Assembly: GCA_017427685.1 (NCBI GenBank)
Contig: JAFRSH010000014.1
Span: 78,916-142,915 of the forward strand
Length of the DNA stretch: 64,000 bases
Origin: Lachnospiraceae bacterium
Lineage (GTDB): Bacteria; Bacillota; Clostridia; Lachnospirales; Lachnospiraceae
Direction: 5' to 3'
Made by a program: the position numbers and the translations under genes. Of this stretch, positions 42,354 to 50,132 are shown one piece after another; position 1 is the first letter of the stretch, and each line of letters begins with the position of its first letter. The notes under the pieces are model-generated. The model made no database searches. It was not told where the DNA came from and saw only the letters and a list, made by a program, of their open reading frames with translations.

Positions 42354-43944
42354 GACCATACAGGGTAGCATGGACGTTCTTTTCGGCGAAAGTGTTTACC
42401 CGGAAGACTTTCTTGAAAACTACTGTCAAACAGAATGTCTCGCGTCCCATAACGGTCGGGAGACATTTCTTGTGCAACGAAATTCCGACGGCAAGAAGGG
42501 GATCGCGACCTGTTACGACCGCTCCAAATACCCCTTCAGTACCGACATCAGGCTCCTCGGAGAGCTTGACCACCCCGGACTTCCCCATTATTACAAGCAG
42601 TTCGAGAACGGGCAGATGGTCTGTATCGTTCGTGAGTACATCGAGGGAGACACCTTAAACGTTTATGCTGCAAAGAAGCAGCTTACCCTTCGTGAAATAG
42701 TGGATATCTCCAAGCAGCTGTGTGATATCCTCGAGGTCCTCCATGACCATGAGCCTCAGATCGTTCACAGGGATATAAAGCCCGAAAACATCATAGTTAA
42801 GCCTGATGGGAGGATCGTGCTGATCGACTTCGACATCGCCAGGACCTTTAAGGAAGGCGAGGAGACCGACACCGTCTTCTTCGGAACCAAGGTTTACGCG
42901 CCGCCGGAGCAGTACGGATTCGGCCAGACCGACAGCCGTGCGGATATCTACTCCTTTGGAGTGCTCCTGCGCTGGCTCGTGACCGGCAATGCCAGGAAGA
43001 ATCCCAACATCACCGCGACACCCGAGATCGAGAAGATCATCGAGCGCTGTACCGCCTTTGATCCCAACCGCAGGTATAACAGGATCTCGGAGGTCAGACG
43101 CGCGCTTGACTGCGTTTTCTCGCGCAAGAAGAACAATAAGCTCAGGACAGTCATCTGTTCCGTGCTGGTTGCAGCCGTTGCCCTTGCGGCAGGCTTTTTA
43201 CTGGGCAGGCTGACGCCTGCAGATAACGCTTATGATGCAGTCGTGTTTAATGAGCCCCTGATCGAGCAGGCCGTCCGTGCGGCTATCGGTAAGGAAGAAG
43301 GGGAACTGACGGGAGAAGACGTCTCAAAGGTTAACAAGCTCTACATCTACGGCGACTGCGTTTTCAACGATCCTGATGAGTTTTACAAATGCACGATCGA
43401 AACGAGCACGCAGGGGTCGATCCGAAGTCTTGATGACATAAAGAAACTGACCGGGCTTAATGAGATGCATATCGTAAATCAGGGATTTGTTGACGCGACC
43501 GGAGTTGCGGGACACGGAACACTTGAGTGTGTAGAGCTCAAGCACATGAAGCTCTCTAACCCCGCGGCGATCGCGAACATCCCGAATCTTAAGTCCGCGG
43601 AGCTCTTTGACGCCGGTCTTACGGATGCGACCATGTTCCAGAAGTGTCCCTGGCTTGAAGTGCTCAATCTGGGTCACAATGATATTAACAGCCTCGAACA
43701 GGTTGGAAGATCCTCGGGACTCAGGTACATCTGGCTTTCGTTCCTCAAGATGGATGATGTGGATGACATAGCCGAGCGTTTCCCGAATCTCGAACTCATC
43801 GGGATCGGTCATTCGCAGATCAATGATATGTCGGGGCTTCTCAAGCTCGAAAAGCTTGAAAGGATAGACGTTCTCGAAGAGCAGGCGGATGCTGTGGCCG
43901 ACCTGTTCAAAGGGAAGAATATAGAGATCAATATAGTTACGTGA
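42340..43944 (+). CDS. transmembrane Ser/Thr protein kinase with extracellular leucine-rich repeats
   Basis: The 534-residue protein has a cytoplasmic kinase domain (about 25-262), one transmembrane helix (270-288) and an extracellular part with leucine-rich-repeat-like units (about 360-525, for example LEVLNLGHNDINSLEQV). The catalytic loop HRDIKPENIIV (143-153) and the APPEQYG and DIYSFGV blocks are intact; the DFG motif reads DFD. The position expected for the ATP-anchoring lysine appears to be Thr57 (GIATCYDRS), and the helix-C glutamate may be Asp69, so activity is not certain. GGAGG precedes the ATG inside the upstream gene. LRRs replace the PASTA repeats of PrkC-type kinases, suggesting a different external cue. 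Confidence 0.88.
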   Translation: MNGIETIQGSMDVLFGESVYPEDFLENYCQTECLASHNGRETFLVQRNSDGKKGIATCYDRSKYPFSTDIRLLGELDHPGLPHYYKQFENGQMVCIVREYIEGDTLNVYAAKKQLTLREIVDISKQLCDILEVLHDHEPQIVHRDIKPENIIVKPDGRIVLIDFDIARTFKEGEETDTVFFGTKVYAPPEQYGFGQTDSRADIYSFGVLLRWLVTGNARKNPNITATPEIEKIIERCTAFDPNRRYNRISEVRRALDCVFSRKKNNKLRTVICSVLVAAVALAAGFLLGRLTPADNAYDAVVFNEPLIEQAVRAAIGKEEGELTGEDVSKVNKLYIYGDCVFNDPDEFYKCTIETSTQGSIRSLDDIKKLTGLNEMHIVNQGFVDATGVAGHGTLECVELKHMKLSNPAAIANIPNLKSAELFDAGLTDATMFQKCPWLEVLNLGHNDINSLEQVGRSSGLRYIWLSFLKMDDVDDIAERFPNLELIGIGHSQINDMSGLLKLEKLERIDVLEEQADAVADLFKGKNIEINIVT

Positions 43945-43961
43945 TGATGGTTAAAGAACTA

Positions 43962-43994
43962 TATACGAGGTGGGCAAGTTGCCCACCTCGTATA
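43962..43994. terminator. perfect 16-bp palindrome, probable terminator
   Basis: TATACGAGGTGGGCAA (43962-43977) and its exact reverse complement (43979-43994) are separated by one base. The T-tract is weak; it may terminate in both directions. Confidence 0.7.
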
Positions 43995-44056
43995 ATGCAT
44001 TTTGATGTATAATAGAGTATTATCTATAGCAATCAAATTGCGGAAAGGATGATGAG

Positions 44057-45772
44057 ATGAGCAAAAAACTATCAATGGTACTGGGACTGCTGATGGCAAT
44101 TGTTTTTGTTATCGGTCTCACCGGCCCGATGGGAGCAAGTGCGGCATCCAAGGTTAAGCTCAGCGCTACTAAGAAAACTGTGTATGTGGGTGAGCAGTTT
44201 GAACTTGAGCTTACAGGGGCCAAAGGAACTGTTAAATGGTCTTCTTCAAGCAAGAAGGTCGCTACCGTCAAGGACGGACTCGTTACAGCCGTTAAGACCG
44301 GTAAAGCAACAATCAAAGCAAAGGACTCTAAAACAAATAAAACTTACAGCTGTAAGATCACAGTTAAGAAGAACGCTTTGTCCAACAAGACTTTAAAGAT
44401 CAAAGCGGGCGAGTCGGCAAGCATTTCACTCAAGGGAAACACCCCCACTGAGTGGTCATCGTCGGATGAGGGCGTGGCTATCGTTAACAGCGGCATCGTA
44501 ACCGCTATCAAAGAGGGCAAGGCTACCATCACAGCCAAGGCAGGAAAGAAGAAGTACACCTGCAAGGTTACGGTAGCTGCCAATGAAAATGTTTCGGATG
44601 AGCCTGTTGAGCTTACACTTTGGGTTCTTGAAAGCGGCGAAGGTCTTTCATCGGCTTATATCAGAGCTATCGACGATCTCAAGAAAGCATATCCCAATGT
44701 TACACTTAATGCTCAGACATTCGAGCAGAACTACTATAAGGACAAGATCAAGGCTTCTGTAGCAGCAGGCGATCTTCCTGACATCTTCTTCACATGGTCG
44801 GGATCGTTCCTCGGCGAGTTTGTTGATCTCGGCGCTGTATACTGCCTCGATGATATCATGGCCAGGTATATGAAGAGCGGAGACATCACTCAGGTAATGC
44901 TCGACAACACTACCTATGATGACAAGCACTACGGCATCCCGATGGGCATGAACGCAGTTGTTCTTTATGCCAATATGGATCTTTTAAAGCAGGCCGGCGT
45001 TAATTCCGTTCCCAAGACGAAGGACGCATTGTTTGAGTGCTGCGACAAGCTTCTTGCAAAGGGTATCACACCTTTCGGCTGCGCTGCAGAGGACTGGTGC
45101 GTTTCCGAGTATATCGAACCCATGGCTGAGAAGAATATCGGAGCTAAGGCTCTCGGTAAGATATTCAACGGAAAAGCATCTTTTGATAACGAAGGGCTGG
45201 CTGAAACCGTAGACATGTTCAAAGACATGCTCAACAGGGGATACTTTGGAAATGAACTCGGTCTCGGCAACGGAGATGTTTCCATGAGATTCATGGAAGG
45301 ACAGTACGCGTTCTATATGAACGGATCATGGAACGGCGGTATGTTCGCAAGTGATCCCGAGTTTGCTTCAAAGGTAACCGTTACTGAATTCCCCGTTATC
45401 AACTCAAAGAAATCACAGCTCGGTGAGCTTATCGGAGGACCTTCGGATACACTTGCCGTTTCGGCATTCTCGAAGAATGTGGGCGTGGCCGCAGAGTACG
45501 CAGTTGCTCTCGGAAAGCTTGTCAGCATGTACAGCTATCTCCAGGGCGATGGACTTCCCACATGGAAGATCGGCTATGACGACAGCGGAGTAAACGAGAT
45601 CACGAAGCAGATATCGAAGGTCGTTGCCGGCGCTAAGGGCTTTGTTCTCTTCGGCGACACAGCAATGCCTTCGTACGAGAAGGATCCTTATGTGGCTGCC
45701 CTCATGAAAGTATTTGAAGGAAACATGGACGGCAAGGCATTCACGGAAGAACTCTCTAAAGCGATCAGATAA
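44057..45772 (+). CDS. exported solute-binding protein (family 1) with two N-terminal Ig-like domains
   Basis: The 571-residue protein has a Sec signal peptide (about 1-30, ASA-A), two Lys-rich Big_2 domains (33-104 and 106-173; WSSSSKKVATVKDG, WSSSDEGVAIVNSG) and a sugar-binding SBP_bac_1 domain (about 185-571; VTLNAQTFEQNYYKDKIKASV, PDIFFTWSG, MEGQYAFYMNGSWN). It has no lipobox Cys and no permease or ATPase genes nearby, both unusual. The Ig domains might hold it in the wall instead of a lipid. It precedes a GH10 xylanase and an AraC regulator, so xylo-oligosaccharides are a plausible ligand (inference). AAAGGATG precedes the start. Confidence 0.9.
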   Translation: MSKKLSMVLGLLMAIVFVIGLTGPMGASAASKVKLSATKKTVYVGEQFELELTGAKGTVKWSSSSKKVATVKDGLVTAVKTGKATIKAKDSKTNKTYSCKITVKKNALSNKTLKIKAGESASISLKGNTPTEWSSSDEGVAIVNSGIVTAIKEGKATITAKAGKKKYTCKVTVAANENVSDEPVELTLWVLESGEGLSSAYIRAIDDLKKAYPNVTLNAQTFEQNYYKDKIKASVAAGDLPDIFFTWSGSFLGEFVDLGAVYCLDDIMARYMKSGDITQVMLDNTTYDDKHYGIPMGMNAVVLYANMDLLKQAGVNSVPKTKDALFECCDKLLAKGITPFGCAAEDWCVSEYIEPMAEKNIGAKALGKIFNGKASFDNEGLAETVDMFKDMLNRGYFGNELGLGNGDVSMRFMEGQYAFYMNGSWNGGMFASDPEFASKVTVTEFPVINSKKSQLGELIGGPSDTLAVSAFSKNVGVAAEYAVALGKLVSMYSYLQGDGLPTWKIGYDDSGVNEITKQISKVVAGAKGFVLFGDTAMPSYEKDPYVAALMKVFEGNMDGKAFTEELSKAIR

Positions 45773-45812
45773 AACGACCGCTTGATTATCAGATAAAAAA
45801 CGCTGAACAGGA

Positions 45813-45838
45813 CAGGGCTTGCCGAATGGCAGGCCCTG
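45813..45838 (+). terminator. hairpin after the solute-binding protein gene
   Basis: CAGGGCTTGCC (45813-45823) pairs with GGCAGGCCCTG (45828-45838) around GAAT, with one wobble; no proper T-tract follows. Confidence 0.55.
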
Positions 45839-46004
45839 TTCGTGACAAAATATGATATGCGTATCTGCGTTTCATAAGAAGAACCGCGACGTTTATAAAT
45901 GCTAAAGTGGTTATATGAAAGATCACGAATGTACCAAGATCTACAAGATGATGGTCTGAGCTGACGCTTATGACCACGACGGCACTTTACAGAAGGGATG
46001 ACTT

Positions 46005-47207
46005 ATGAATCTATCACACAGAAAAGCTAAAAAAGAGATTGTTTTCAAAGATGCTCAGGGAAATGCCCTGGCGAACAGGCAGGTGAGCATTGAGCAGAAG
46101 TCGCACAGCTTCCTCTTCGGATGCGGAGCCTTCGAGTTTATGAATCACATCAAGGACGCAAGCGAGGAAACAGCCGACATCACAGGCAAGTGGCTTGAGC
46201 TCTTCAATTACGGGACACTTCCTTTCTACTGGGGAAGGTATGAGCCCGAGGAGGGCAAGCCCGATCAGGACACACTCATGAAGACTGCGAAGTACCTGCA
46301 GGAACTCGGCGTCAGGGTTAAGGGTCATCCGCTCTGCTGGCATACCGTTTGTGCGGACTGGCTCATGAAATATGACAAAAAAACGATCCTTCAAAAACAG
46401 CTCGACAGGATACACAGAGAAGTGACGAATTTTAAGGGCGTCATCGATATGTGGGATGTCATCAACGAAGTAGTCATCATGCCTGTCTTCGACAAGTACG
46501 ACAACGCAGTGACCAGGATCTGTAACGACAGGGGCAGGATCGCTCTCGTTAAAGATGTATTTGCGGCAGCTCACGAGTCGAATCCCGATGCGACGCTTCT
46601 GATCAATGATTTCAATCTTTCCGAGGCATACCGCATCCTTATCGACGGACTGTTAAACGCAGGCGTGCCCATAAGCGCTATCGGGATCCAGACTCATCAG
46701 CATCAGGGATATATGGGCAGGGAGAAGGTCCTCGATATACTTAAGAGATACGAGGTTTTCGGACTTCCGATCCATTTCACCGAGAATACGCTTATATCAG
46801 GCGAGATCATGCCTTCTTATATCGTCGATCTCAACGATTGGCAGGTTGACGAGTGGCCGACGACCCCCGAAGGTGAGGAGCGTCAGTGCAGGGAGATCGA
46901 AGAGATGTACAGGATCCTCTTCGAGCATCCGCTCGTAGAAGCGATCACCACATGGGATTTCAGGGACGGTGCATGGCTTAAGGCACCCGCGGGGTTCCTG
47001 CGGCTCGACAATTCCGAGAAGCCTTCTTACGAGATGCTTCGCAAGCTCATCAAAGAGGAGTGGAGCACGAAGAGTCTGCTCACGACCGACAGCGAAGGTC
47101 GCGTCACTGTCGAAGGTTTCAAGGGCGAGTACGAGGCGTTCGCGGACGGCTTCACCGGAAAGTTCGACCTCAAAGACGACACCCCGATCTCGATAAGGCT
47201 TTCGTAG
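46005..47207 (+). CDS. GH10 endo-1,4-beta-xylanase, apparently cytoplasmic
   Basis: The 400-residue GH10 enzyme has the blocks GHPLCWHTVCADWL (108-120), the acid/base Glu155 in WDVINEVV, the IGIQTHQHQGYMG strand and the nucleophile Glu260 in IHFTENTL. A small beta segment begins and ends the chain. There is no signal peptide, so it would cut imported xylo-oligosaccharides. AGAAGGGATG precedes the ATG. It lies between the Ig-fused binding protein and an AraC regulator, suggesting a small xylan-utilisation locus. Confidence 0.94.
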   Translation: MNLSHRKAKKEIVFKDAQGNALANRQVSIEQKSHSFLFGCGAFEFMNHIKDASEETADITGKWLELFNYGTLPFYWGRYEPEEGKPDQDTLMKTAKYLQELGVRVKGHPLCWHTVCADWLMKYDKKTILQKQLDRIHREVTNFKGVIDMWDVINEVVIMPVFDKYDNAVTRICNDRGRIALVKDVFAAAHESNPDATLLINDFNLSEAYRILIDGLLNAGVPISAIGIQTHQHQGYMGREKVLDILKRYEVFGLPIHFTENTLISGEIMPSYIVDLNDWQVDEWPTTPEGEERQCREIEEMYRILFEHPLVEAITTWDFRDGAWLKAPAGFLRLDNSEKPSYEMLRKLIKEEWSTKSLLTTDSEGRVTVEGFKGEYEAFADGFTGKFDLKDDTPISIRLS

Positions 47208-47246
47208 ATCAAAAGTTAAAGAACCCGTTCATAGGAAGAATACATT

Positions 47247-47276
47247 CACCCGCTTGTGGCACAAGCGGGTGTTTTA
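47247..47276 (+). terminator. intrinsic terminator of the xylanase gene
   Basis: CACCCGCTTGTG (47247-47258) and CACAAGCGGGTG (47260-47271) pair almost fully, followed by TTTTA. Confidence 0.85.
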
Positions 47277-47297
47277 TTATATAATTAAAAGAAGTTT

Positions 47298-47387
47298 GAT
47301 ACTTCGATGAAGTATCTGACCTAAAGGTCTTGATCATTCCCTTCGGGAATTGAAGAGGTGGGAAATCACCTGCATCCGGAGGGATGT
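47298..47387 (+). other. multi-hairpin leader element, copy upstream of the AraC regulator
   Basis: Five tandem hairpins with tiny loops are visible: GATACTTC/GAAGTATC (47298-47316), GACC/GGTC around TAAA (47318-47329), ATTCCC/GGGAAT around TTC (47336-47350), AGGTG/CACCT around GGAAAT (47356-47371) and GCATCC/GGATGT around GGAG (47372-47387). The related but diverged copy lies at 23569-23654. It could be a structured mRNA leader or a mobile repeat. Confidence 0.65.
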
Positions 47388-47418
47388 TTTTAATACATGA
47401 ATCTGAAAGGTGGATCAC

Positions 47419-48279
47419 ATGGATTACAGCAAGTACGAGAGCTACGGATTTGACAGCTTCAGCGCATTCAATATGTCAACGGGCTGGAAGGAGCGCAGTT
47501 ACAAGGTGCATTGGCACTCATACGGCGAGATCCTTCTTGTCGGCCCCGGCGAGACCAATATCTACAAGGTCAATCAGAACACGTACGACCTTGTAGAGGG
47601 TGATATTGTCCTTGTATGGCCCATGGAAATGCACGCGATCATTGACGCCGACAGGGAGAAAGCGCTCGTTATACAGTTCAGTAACGCGTTCATGAACACC
47701 CTGTTTGATCTGCAGAGGATCATGCATTTCTACAGAAACCTCCATGTGATCTGTATCAACTCTCACAGGGAGCTGGTGACTCAGCTCACGACCATCATTT
47801 ACAAGATGAGGGAGATCTTCTTCTCGGACAGCGCCGACAGAGAGCTTAAGTGCTGCATGCTTCTCATGCAGTTCATGCTCGCGCTCGATGAACACAGGGA
47901 GGAATTCGCTCCCGAGCTTGACGCCGGAGGACGCACCGGATACACGGATGATGTCATGAGACGAATGATCATGGTAACAGACTACATCAAGAACAATCTG
48001 ACAGCCGACGACCTCTCGCAGAGCGCAATGGCGGAGCTTGCCGGGATCAGTAAGGATTATTTCTCCAGGATCTTTAAGAATGTAACGGGCTTAAACTACA
48101 GCAAATGGCTCAACATGATCAGACTCGAGAAGGCGACGGGCCTGCTCGCACAGAACGATCTGACTCTCACCGAGATCGCGATGCTCTCCGGATTCCAGAG
48201 TATTCCGAGTTTTAACAGGGTCTTCCGCGATGAAAAGGGGATGGCGCCGGGAGAGTACCGCGCTCTGCTTACGAAGTAG
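47419..48279 (+). CDS. AraC-family transcriptional regulator
   Basis: The 286-residue protein has an N-terminal cupin-like effector domain (HWHSYGEILLVGPGE, DIVLVWPMEMHAI) and a C-terminal pair of helix-turn-helix motifs (about 190-285): MAELAGISKDYFSRIFKNVTG and LTEIAMLSGFQSIPSFNRVF. ATG 47419 follows GAAAGG; a GTG nine bases upstream overlaps that site. It probably controls the neighbouring xylanase or binding protein in response to a sugar. The effector is unknown. Confidence 0.92.
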   Translation: MDYSKYESYGFDSFSAFNMSTGWKERSYKVHWHSYGEILLVGPGETNIYKVNQNTYDLVEGDIVLVWPMEMHAIIDADREKALVIQFSNAFMNTLFDLQRIMHFYRNLHVICINSHRELVTQLTTIIYKMREIFFSDSADRELKCCMLLMQFMLALDEHREEFAPELDAGGRTGYTDDVMRRMIMVTDYIKNNLTADDLSQSAMAELAGISKDYFSRIFKNVTGLNYSKWLNMIRLEKATGLLAQNDLTLTEIAMLSGFQSIPSFNRVFRDEKGMAPGEYRALLTK

Positions 48280-48583
48280 AAAAAACCGGACGCAATACCA
48301 TCGACTTTGCTCGCACTGCGGCTTCACCTTGTGTTCGCAAACACGGAGACACGCGGTAGCAAGTTGCTTGTGCTCGCACTACGGTTCTTCGAACCTTGTG
48401 CTTGCAAAGACGGGTACGCTTCGCGACTCGCAAGTGAAAGATGCAAGGTGAAGCGCTTTTGCATCTTTCAAAACCTTGCTCGTTATGCGTCCGAAAATAC
48501 CGGACGCAATACCCTCGGACTTTGCTCGCACTGCGGCTTCGCCTTGTGTTCGCAAACACGGAGACACGCTTCGCGCCTCGACC

Positions 48584-48620
48584 AAAAAAGATGTGCATTG
48601 GATCATTGCACATCTTTTTT
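48584..48620. terminator. bidirectional intrinsic terminator
   Basis: AAAAAAGATGTGCA (48584-48597) and TGCACATCTTTTTT (48607-48620) are perfect inverted repeats ending in an A-tract and a T-tract. Confidence 0.88.
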
Positions 48621-48719
48621 ATCAGGTCTCGGGTGCGTTTGAAAAAACCAAACGCACTCTCCTCGAAAGGAAGAAGAGCGTAGATTTGGGGAGAATCTAC
48701 GCCCTGATGTAAGGGAGGA

Positions 48720-48786
48720 GGAGTTTTGTTCTCCGGCAGATAATGAGGGGGAGGAGTCTGCCGGAAACTCCGTTGTTGGTTTTTTT
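48720..48786 (+). terminator. large terminator hairpin
   Basis: GGAGTTT and CCGGCAGA (48720-48740, six-base bulge) pair with TCTGCCGG and AAACTCC (48757-48771); GTTGTTGGTTTTTTT follows. Confidence 0.75.
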
Positions 48787-48790
48787 AATC

Positions 48791-49095
48791 AACTTTCCTT
48801 GTTGATGTCTGTATTATGACATACTAATTCTAAAATGTCAACACCAAAATTCAAAAAAAATAAAAAAATTTTTCAACACGATAAAAACAAATATATCCAA
48901 CAAAAATAATGCATAAATTTGTGAAGTTAACAAATACATTTCACGAAAGGCAAAGCAAATTTAATTACGCTGATTTAGCATTCAAATTTGTTTTTTGAGC
49001 ATGATAATCATAAGATTTCCGTTTATTGACTATTTGCACAAAAATGGACCCGGATTTTTGTGCAATTCGCCACTTGTTTATTTGTGAATTTTTTG
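48791..49095. other. AT-rich intergenic stretch with a 12-bp perfect palindrome
   Basis: Very AT-rich, with no gene seen. TTGCACAAAAAT (49034-49045) and ATTTTTGTGCAA (49054-49065) are perfect inverted repeats with an 8-nt loop, about 30 bp before the -10 box of the leader RNA, so they could be an operator. Confidence 0.6.
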
Positions 49096-49101
49096 TATAA
49101 T
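49074..49101 (+). promoter_or_regulatory. promoter of the leader RNA and giant-protein operon
   Basis: TTGTTT (49074-49079), 16 bp, consensus TATAAT (49096-49101). Confidence 0.65.
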
Positions 49102-49106
49102 TTAAT

Positions 49107-49340
49107 CACATTTCTTCACAATTCGTAATTTCGCACCGAAGAAGAGGGGGTTCTTCGATGCGGTTCGAGAGAAGGTATTCTTGTTGCACAGGTAGTGTTC
49201 TCCGCTACCGTCTAGCGCGTATTGCAGGGTTGTCGACTTGGTATGGGGAGACACATCAGTCCCGTCTCGATCGTGAACGAGCGGATTGATGCGTTTGTCG
49301 GTAACCCTCAATACGGTCTGTATTCAGAGGGTTTTCTTTT
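49107..49340 (+). ncRNA. structured leader RNA of unknown class ending in a terminator that contains the ribosome site
   Basis: About 230 nt lie between a consensus -10 box and the next start codon, with several helices: GCACCGAAGAA with TTCTTCGATGC (about 49132-49162, one mismatch), GGTAG with CTACC near 49191-49210, GAGAC with GTCTC, and a long-range GTTCGAGA with TCTCGATC that would close a multi-branched core. It ends with AACCCTCAATAC (49303-49314) pairing with GTATT and GAGGGTT (49320-49333), then TTCTTTT. The GAGGG of that arm is the only ribosome site for the gene at 49341. Not recognised as 6S, tmRNA, SRP, T-box or a common riboswitch. Confidence 0.6.
49303..49340 (+). terminator. 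terminator / ribosome-site sequestering hairpin of the leader RNA
   Basis: A 12-bp stem with a 2-nt bulge, followed by TTCTTTT directly abutting the ATG at 49341. The 3' arm carries GAGGG, 9 nt from the start codon, so the hairpin could act on both transcription and translation. Confidence 0.8.
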
Positions 49341-50132
49341 ATGATCCGTCATGATTCCGATCCGTTTATCGATCTGTCGTTTTTTTCCGCATTTCTTGGT
49401 GTACTGGCGATCTTCGTCGTCTCTTTCCTGAAACTTTTTTATCCGGACAGTCCCGGCTTTAGCCCTTCGGGTACTTCTCCGCATGACACTGTTTTTGGCG
49501 GAGTCTTCGCTGTGGCTCTTGGAGCTTTGCTTTCGGTCGCAATCTTCACCCTTCTGCTCGCTGTCTCCGTGATCGTCCATGAGCTTGGGCATTTCGTGGG
49601 AGGACTCTTGACGGGCTACAGACTCAGGCACTTCTGCCTTTTCGGTGTGGTTCTCTCCGCGAGGGGCAGTACTCATGTCCGCTTCGACAGGTCCGCACTC
49701 TTCGGGGGATATGTCGTCATGTGTACGGATGACCCCGGCAGAGCGCCTGTTGCCCTTCTGAGAGCCGGTCCTCTTGCGGAGTGTACGCTTATGCTTTCTG
49801 CTGCGGTTGCCGCAGTCTTTCTTCTCAGTCCCGTTACGGGAGTCTTCGTTCTGGGAGAGATCCTTTCATTCCTTTTGGTCAGAAGCCTCACCACCGGAAG
49901 ATCCGCCTGCAGTGATTCCGCGACAACGGCACAGGTCCGCACGGAAGGGCCTGCGGATTATAACAGACTCATGGACATCTACGACAGGGAACTAAAGGAT
50001 TGCGGCAGAGAGGTACCCGCGGGTAAAGACCACGGAGAACCGTCTGCCGGGGACGATGTGACAGAAAAACGGGAGTTACCCGCGAATCTTACAGTTAAGG
50101 AGGAATTGTCACTTTATGTTAAGAAAGAATAA
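49341..50132 (+). CDS. HELGH membrane protein, M50 (site-2-protease)-like
   Basis: The 263-residue protein has about five hydrophobic segments. Inside the third lies VIVHELGHFVGGLLTGY (about 75-91), the HExxH zinc motif of the M50 intramembrane metalloproteases, and a later AGPLAE segment matches the family's conserved GP turn. The usual LDG motif near the last helix is not obvious; TGRSACSD may take its place. The C-terminal 70 residues are polar and cytosolic. Translation depends on a ribosome site inside the leader hairpin. The gene overlaps the next by 17 bp, so it may process or regulate that exported protein (inference). Confidence 0.78.
   Translation: MIRHDSDPFIDLSFFSAFLGVLAIFVVSFLKLFYPDSPGFSPSGTSPHDTVFGGVFAVALGALLSVAIFTLLLAVSVIVHELGHFVGGLLTGYRLRHFCLFGVVLSARGSTHVRFDRSALFGGYVVMCTDDPGRAPVALLRAGPLAECTLMLSAAVAAVFLLSPVTGVFVLGEILSFLLVRSLTTGRSACSDSATTAQVRTEGPADYNRLMDIYDRELKDCGREVPAGKDHGEPSAGDDVTEKRELPANLTVKEELSLYVKKE

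Larger units (their letters stand above)
48280..48790. repeat. hairpin-rich repeat region
   Basis: A roughly 70-bp unit starting CCGGACGCAATACC occurs at 48286-48354 and 48500-48569 with only two substitutions and one indel, and a third diverged copy lies at 48364-48430. Each holds a small GTGTT/AACAC stem. Other perfect inverted repeats are TGAAAGATGCAA/TTGCATCTTTCA (48435-48446, 48459-48470), GCGTCCG/CGGACGC (48488-48508), GTGCGTTTG/CAAACGCAC (about 48632-48657) and GCGTAGATT/AATCTACGC (48678-48702). No credible gene is present. Confidence 0.8.

Noticed and set aside
48307..48712. Several overlapping open frames of 70-110 codons
   Set aside because: They come from the repeated hairpin units, exist in several frames at once, lack ribosome sites and are rich in Arg, Cys and His in a way typical of non-coding repeats.
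49107..49340. 6S RNA, tmRNA, SRP RNA, RNase P RNA, T-box, cobalamin, c-di-GMP or FMN riboswitch
   Set aside because: None of the diagnostic sequence blocks of these RNAs is visible, and the 5' and 3' ends do not pair as in 6S or tmRNA. Left as unknown class.
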